A DNA stretch of 8,949 nt from Candidatus Omnitrophota bacterium. GTDB lineage: Bacteria > Omnitrophota > Gorgyraeia > Velamenicoccales > JABMQK01. Location of the stretch: contig JAQTPJ010000022.1 in NCBI GenBank assembly GCA_028712915.1, forward strand, positions 1-8,949. The letters are read 5' to 3'. Below are positions 5,574 to 8,949 of the stretch, one piece after another. The notes under the pieces were generated by a model. That model did no database searches, was not told where the DNA came from, and saw only the letters and a program-made list of their open reading frames with translations. Made by a program: the position numbers and the translations under genes. The first letter of the stretch is position 1, and the number at the start of each line of letters is the position of its first letter.

Positions 5574-7279
5574 TTAAAAACCAGAATGCTCAGGCATTGA
5601 TTGCGGCAATAGCCATTATGTTGGTTCTTGCGTTATTTAGCGTTGTGGCGATGTCGCTTATCGGTATGCAGACAAGCCAGACTGCGACCGGGTTGTCTGA
5701 ATCAACACAGGCGTTTTATCTGGCGCATGCTGGTTTGGAATGGTATATGCAGCAGTTGGCAGAAGATGACGATTGGTCTGATGAAGTTGCGCCTGCCGCG
5801 CAATCATTAGGTTCCGGCACATTTGAGATATCTTTATCTAATCAGTCAACGGATAGCATTGATGTTAAATCAACAGGTAAAATTTTAGGCCCGGATGCGA
5901 GAAATAGAGAGAGATGGATGTCTGCTACGATAAAAAGGGAAGCGTTGGTTGATTATGCGGTATTCTGGCATCAGGATGGGCCCGGCGCTCAATTAACGTT
6001 TTCAAATTCAGGCAGTGGCACGGATGTTGTAGGCGATATGTGGAGCATAGGCAGCGCAAACATCGGTTCAAATTCCAGTATTACCGGCGGGAAAATTTAT
6101 TATGCCCAGGGTGAGACTGTAACAGGCAGCGGCAGCTATACAGCTCAGGTGGTGCCACCGCCTTTTCCTCAGATTCCGTCGTTAGACACCACTTATTATG
6201 ATGATTTAATGACAGATTGGAATGCTCGTATAGACGCAGCAGACAGTAATATTTCCAGTGGTTCAGGGGATCTTACTTTAAGTAGCGACGTGGATTGGAC
6301 CGGTCAGAATATCAGCCGGCGCGATATAGATACCAATGGATTTGATATTACAGGTACTAATTTTACGGTTACCTGCAGAAGTTTTAATCTAGAGAATAAC
6401 TCAGAGATTGATTCCAACGCCTCGAATTTTACCATAAACTGCAATAGGGATTTTAATATGACAGGAAATTCCCAGATAAACGCTGATGATTATAGGATAA
6501 ATTGCAGCAGGAATTTTCTAATGTCAGGTACTTCGAATATTAATTCGAGCGATTTTGAGCTTTATCTTGACGATGATTTTGATAGTAATGGAACGGTAAG
6601 TATCACAGGCTATGGCTATATTGTTTGTTCCGATATTGGCCAAATAAACCTTCATGACGCGACTACTGACAGCGGAACGTTTACTGCCACGCCATCAGGA
6701 GGTAGCATTTATTTTCTATCAGGTACTGATATGACAGTAAATTCTACGCAAAATGATACAGGTGTTATTTTAAATAGCGGATGTTTTTTGTATTCGCGTA
6801 ATCCTTCGGGGACTACTGATACACTGACGATTAGGAATGAAGATACTACCATAGACGGCGCTACTATTATTGCCGAGAGGAGAATCATTGTTGAGGATGG
6901 AGCAGATATTACGGACAGTGTATTATATGTGGGTTACGCTAGTTCCAATAGCAACAACGAATTAAGCATAACAGATAGCTCGACGACTGTTACGGGCACT
7001 GTGATAAGCAGGGGCAGAAATGTTCCTTCTCTAAGGATAAATAATTCCGCTTCTGTTACAGGGTTAGTTTATCAGTATGACGGCGTGGGCACATTAGGAA
7101 GGGCAGAAGTCGACGGAGGTTCTACCATAACTGGAGCGCTTTTGGTTAGACAGTTCGACGGTAATAGTTTTGGCCCGGCAACAGTTACCTATGACGAAGA
7201 CAGCCTTCCTTCGCCTTTGCCCGAAGGTTTTCAAAGCAGCGGGGTTGAGATTGAATCCGGCTCCTGGGACGGCCTATAA
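5570..7279 (+). CDS. GspK/PilX-like minor pilin with a large beta-solenoid-like exported domain
   Basis: 569 aa. The N-terminus MIKNQNAQALIAAIAIMLVLALFSVVAMSL has a short leader and hydrophobic helix (about 8-31) with no Glu at mature +5, as in GspK and PilX subunits that cap the filament tip. AFYLAHAGLEWYMQQLA (48-64) is the PilX-type A-x-x-A-x-AG-x-E helix. The remainder is Ser/Thr/Asn/Asp-rich beta structure. Residues 265-349 form at least four regular 21-22-residue rungs, and residues 426-528 hold five shorter V/I-T-G turns like polymer-forming beta-helix proteins. GspK is usually about 300 aa with an alpha-helical inserted domain; this protein is far longer and lacks any sign of that, so it is closer to PilX-type proteins. 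It ends with SPLPEGF and a short tail. It overlaps gspJ by ATGA, and a terminator region follows. Likely role: tip subunit presenting an adhesive or substrate-binding surface (inference). Confidence 0.82.
   Translation: MIKNQNAQALIAAIAIMLVLALFSVVAMSLIGMQTSQTATGLSESTQAFYLAHAGLEWYMQQLAEDDDWSDEVAPAAQSLGSGTFEISLSNQSTDSIDVKSTGKILGPDARNRERWMSATIKREALVDYAVFWHQDGPGAQLTFSNSGSGTDVVGDMWSIGSANIGSNSSITGGKIYYAQGETVTGSGSYTAQVVPPPFPQIPSLDTTYYDDLMTDWNARIDAADSNISSGSGDLTLSSDVDWTGQNISRRDIDTNGFDITGTNFTVTCRSFNLENNSEIDSNASNFTINCNRDFNMTGNSQINADDYRINCSRNFLMSGTSNINSSDFELYLDDDFDSNGTVSITGYGYIVCSDIGQINLHDATTDSGTFTATPSGGSIYFLSGTDMTVNSTQNDTGVILNSGCFLYSRNPSGTTDTLTIRNEDTTIDGATIIAERRIIVEDGADITDSVLYVGYASSNSNNELSITDSSTTVTGTVISRGRNVPSLRINNSASVTGLVYQYDGVGTLGRAEVDGGSTITGALLVRQFDGNSFGPATVTYDEDSLPSPLPEGFQSSGVEIESGSWDGL
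6362..6616 (+). repeat. Four 21-22-residue solenoid rungs within the GspK/PilX-like protein
   Basis: Coding repeat. Aromatic residues recur at F265, F287, Y308, F329 and Y350 (steps 22, 21, 21, 21). A second ladder F272, F295, F316, F337 and a third I280, I303, I324, I345 keep step (23, 21, 21). Unit pattern: aromatic-x-hydrophobic-x-Cys, then F-x-M-x-G-x-S-x-I-N. Cys stacks at C269, C291, C312. Repeats are diverged at DNA level and were found by protein alignment. Confidence 0.75.
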
Positions 7280-7304
7280 ATTTAATATAAGTATATATTA
7301 ATTT

Positions 7305-7350
7305 ACGCAGTATGATATAATATTTCAAATCCCTTTAACTGCGTTTTGTT
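7305..7350 (+). terminator. Weak hairpin with U tract after the K/PilX-like gene
   Basis: ACGCAGT at 7305-7311 pairs exactly with ACTGCGT at 7338-7344, followed by TTTTGTT ending at 7350. The stem is only 7 bp with a 26-nt loop, so it may be a weak terminator, an operator-like inverted repeat around the TATAAT at 7316-7321, or chance. Confidence 0.3.
7313..7321 (+). promoter_or_regulatory. Candidate extended -10 promoter element
   Basis: TG-A-TATAAT: a perfect TATAAT (7316-7321) with the extended TGn element just upstream. No TTGACA-like -35 at the right spacing. Transcription would begin near 7328 and meet the terminator at 7360-7406. The region is very AT-rich, so chance is possible. Confidence 0.35.
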
Positions 7351-7359
7351 AAAATGGTA

Positions 7360-7406
7360 ATTACGGTGATTAAGTCTCGACGAGAAAATCACTGTAATCA
7401 TTTTTT
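7360..7406 (+). terminator. Strong intrinsic terminator between the minor pilin genes and the PilM-PilN gene
   Basis: ATTACGGTGATT (7360-7371) pairs with AATCACTGTAAT (7387-7398): 12 bp with one G-U pair. After a small internal loop, TCT/AGA pairs (7375-7377 with 7383-7385) close a CGACG loop. The stem is followed by CA and TTTTTT (7401-7406). A clean rho-independent terminator on the + strand. Confidence 0.85.
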
Positions 7407-7421
7407 AAATCGCTGAAATCA

Positions 7422-7449
7422 TTGTTAAGAAAATTTAACATAATACTGT
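7422..7449 (+). promoter_or_regulatory. Possible promoter for the PilM-PilN gene
   Basis: TTGTTA (7422-7427) and TACTGT (7444-7449), 16 bp apart, are imperfect sigma-70-like elements after the terminator and immediately before the gene. The start site would fall within a few bases of the ATG at 7460, so the mRNA could be leaderless. Weak matches only. Confidence 0.25.
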
Positions 7450-7459
7450 ACTTTAAAAT

Positions 7460-8949
7460 ATGTTCGTAAAAAATAATTCCATAATAATTATAGATATAGG
7501 TTCGAAGTTAACATTGTTAAATGTTGAACTTTCCGGCAAGATTAAAGTGAAAGCTTTAAAGGTAATTGATTTTAATCCGTCGCAAGCCGCAACTAATAGT
7601 AAAGACGGGTTTATCGTAAATTCCCTCCAGGGTTTTCTCAAGGAAAATAATATCAGGCATAGGAATGCGATAGTTAAGCTGAGTTTAAATTCGCTTTTCA
7701 TCAAGCGGTTCCAGCTGCCGGCTGTCCCCGATAAAGAGTTGACTGAGGCGATTAGGTGGCAGATTAAAGAAGATATCCCTTATGATTTATCAACTGCGGT
7801 TTTAGATTATTCTATTGTTAGGAGAACAACTAAGGAAGACGGCTCTAAGTTAATAGATGTTATATCCGCAGTAGCCAAAGAGGAAGAGGTTAAACGCTGG
7901 GTGGTTCTATTGAAGCAGGCGGGCTTAAGCTGTTCAGCTGTGGGGCTTCTGCCGTTTGGATACGAGAAGTTAATGCAGAGGTATTTTAAGGAAGGAAAAG
8001 ATAAAGCTAAAGGTATTTTGCATATAGATGATGATAAGGGTTATATCTTTATCTATCACGAGAATAAACTGGATTTTTACAGGGAGCTGCCCATATCGAT
8101 TAATAAATTCAGGGAGTCTTTAGGAATTGCTTTAGTTTCCGATAAGGGCAAGATAGAGTTATCGTCTGATGAAGTAGAAGATATTTTGTTTAACGTGGGC
8201 ATCCCGGGAGATAATTTTGTTTACAAGGGCAAATTAGGCGCGGCTCAGATATTAGGAATGCTGCGCCCCCTGTTGGAACGCCTGGCTATGGAAATAAAGC
8301 GTTCTTTTATCTATTACAATTCGCAGTTTAAGACAGGCGAAGTCGCTAGTATGTTAATTTCAGGGCCTTTTGTCAAGATGCCTAAAGTAGAAACTTTCTT
8401 AAGCAAGGAATTAGGGTTAATAGTCAAAAGGATTTCTTTGGAAGACAAGATAGAATTCACCCCGGGACTAGAAATAAGCAACCAACCGAAAGTCACGGAG
8501 TGTTTGAGCCTGGCCATAGATTATAAGCAAGGCATAAACCTTCTTCCTTTTGAGTTCCGTACTGAAAAGAGGGAGACAGCGCAAAAAACATCTATACGCT
8601 GGTTGGTTTTTATTATCATATTATTCTTTATCACGTCTTTTGTGTTGGCAAGAGCATCAATCCAGTCCTACCAGGCTCGTTTAGATAATGCCAGGCTTTA
8701 TTTGAATGTTTTGTCCGAGGTAAAAGACACTAAGGATAAAATAGACGGGTTAAGCAATTTTATTAAAGATTTAAAAGGTTCGGAATATCCCTTGGCCGGC
8801 ATGTTTAAGAAATTGAGCAATATAGCGCCGCGCGAATTATTTATCCTCGTTTTTTCTTTAGATAATCTTTCTAAGAACGGCACCATGAACGGTTATGTAA
8901 AAGGCAGCAATACCAATGCCAGCACGATACTTACCAAGCTTATAAACGA
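7460..8949 (+). CDS. PilM-PilN fusion protein (GspL-like), 3' truncated by window
   Basis: Open frame of 496 codons running off the window end. Residues 1-355 match the PilM actin-like fold: IIIDIGSKLTLL (9-20, phosphate-1 loop), WQIKEDIPYDLSTAVLDYSI (100-119, the PilM I-P-F/Y-x-L-x-x-x-x-L-D-Y block), and LAMEIKRSFIYYNSQ (about 276-290). INLLPFEFR (359-367) follows, the peptide that begins PilN and docks into PilM in the two-gene system. A membrane span (381-397) and a PilN-like periplasmic segment complete the visible part. PilM and PilN thus appear joined, as in GspL of type II secretion. The later nucleotide-site motifs look degenerate (IDDD at 189-192; GPF at 302-304 where PilM usually has GGG), so ATP binding is uncertain. 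An in-frame TAA at 7454-7456 makes ATG 7460 the first possible start; no Shine-Dalgarno is visible. Role: inner-membrane alignment complex connecting ATPase/platform to PilO/GspM and the secretin. Confidence 0.88.
   Translation, partial: MFVKNNSIIIIDIGSKLTLLNVELSGKIKVKALKVIDFNPSQAATNSKDGFIVNSLQGFLKENNIRHRNAIVKLSLNSLFIKRFQLPAVPDKELTEAIRWQIKEDIPYDLSTAVLDYSIVRRTTKEDGSKLIDVISAVAKEEEVKRWVVLLKQAGLSCSAVGLLPFGYEKLMQRYFKEGKDKAKGILHIDDDKGYIFIYHENKLDFYRELPISINKFRESLGIALVSDKGKIELSSDEVEDILFNVGIPGDNFVYKGKLGAAQILGMLRPLLERLAMEIKRSFIYYNSQFKTGEVASMLISGPFVKMPKVETFLSKELGLIVKRISLEDKIEFTPGLEISNQPKVTECLSLAIDYKQGINLLPFEFRTEKRETAQKTSIRWLVFIIILFFITSFVLARASIQSYQARLDNARLYLNVLSEVKDTKDKIDGLSNFIKDLKGSEYPLAGMFKKLSNIAPRELFILVFSLDNLSKNGTMNGYVKGSNTNASTILTKLIN

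Larger units (their letters stand above)
7280..7459. other. AT-rich intergenic region with terminator(s) and possible promoter signals
   Basis: 180 bp between the K/PilX-like gene and the PilM-PilN gene; the largest gap in the window. It contains a weak inverted repeat (7305-7311 with 7338-7344), an extended -10-like TGATATAAT at 7313-7321, a strong intrinsic terminator (7360-7406) and a weak -35/-10 candidate near 7422-7449. No coding frame of note was seen. It probably splits the cluster into two transcription units. Confidence 0.7.

Noticed and set aside
6362..6616. CRISPR or DNA tandem repeat
   Set aside because: The periodicity exists only at the protein level (63-66 bp units, strongly diverged in DNA), within one open frame.

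Overview
The window looks like one co-directional (+ strand) type IV filament cluster, of the type IV pilus / type II secretion superfamily, from a Gram-negative-type bacterium of moderate-to-low GC. The pilin sequence style, the tight overlapping genes and a TPR-bearing polytopic glycosyltransferase-like gene inside the cluster resemble uncultivated lineages such as Omnitrophota (former OP3). That placement is an inference from sequence style, not something the window proves.

Layout. 1-495 is the C-terminal end of a GspE/PilB assembly ATPase whose N-terminus lies outside the window. 508-1722 is the GspF/PilC platform protein. 1725-2120 is a GspG-like pseudopilin, and 2159-2560 is a second, canonical pilin with the best Shine-Dalgarno in the window and an intrinsic terminator just downstream (2581-2638), so it is probably the most abundant subunit. 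2653-4152 encodes a multi-membrane-span protein with C-terminal TPRs, like the TMTC/GT-C glycosyltransferases. Four overlapping or abutting genes follow, for GspH-, GspI-, GspJ- and GspK/PilX-like minor subunits (4136-7279). The last has an unusually long, repetitive beta-solenoid-like exported domain. After a 180-bp intergenic region with a strong intrinsic terminator (7360-7406), 7460-8949 is an open frame running off the window end that fuses a PilM-like actin-fold domain to a PilN-like membrane domain.

The order E-F-G-(G')-X-H-I-J-K-L follows the classical gsp operon. Several parts look more pilus-like than secretion-like, notably the PilX-type K subunit and the last gene, which keeps the PilN INLLP peptide but fuses it to PilM as in GspL. 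Expected working model: the ATPase drives the platform protein to polymerise the G-type pilins; H/I/J/K form the tip and priming complex; the PilM-PilN fusion links the cytoplasmic motor to the periplasmic alignment complex. PilO/GspM and the secretin would be expected downstream of the window. The TPR membrane enzyme may modify the filament or another exported partner; this is inference from position.

No tRNA, rRNA, CRISPR array, insertion sequence or minus-strand gene could be supported.
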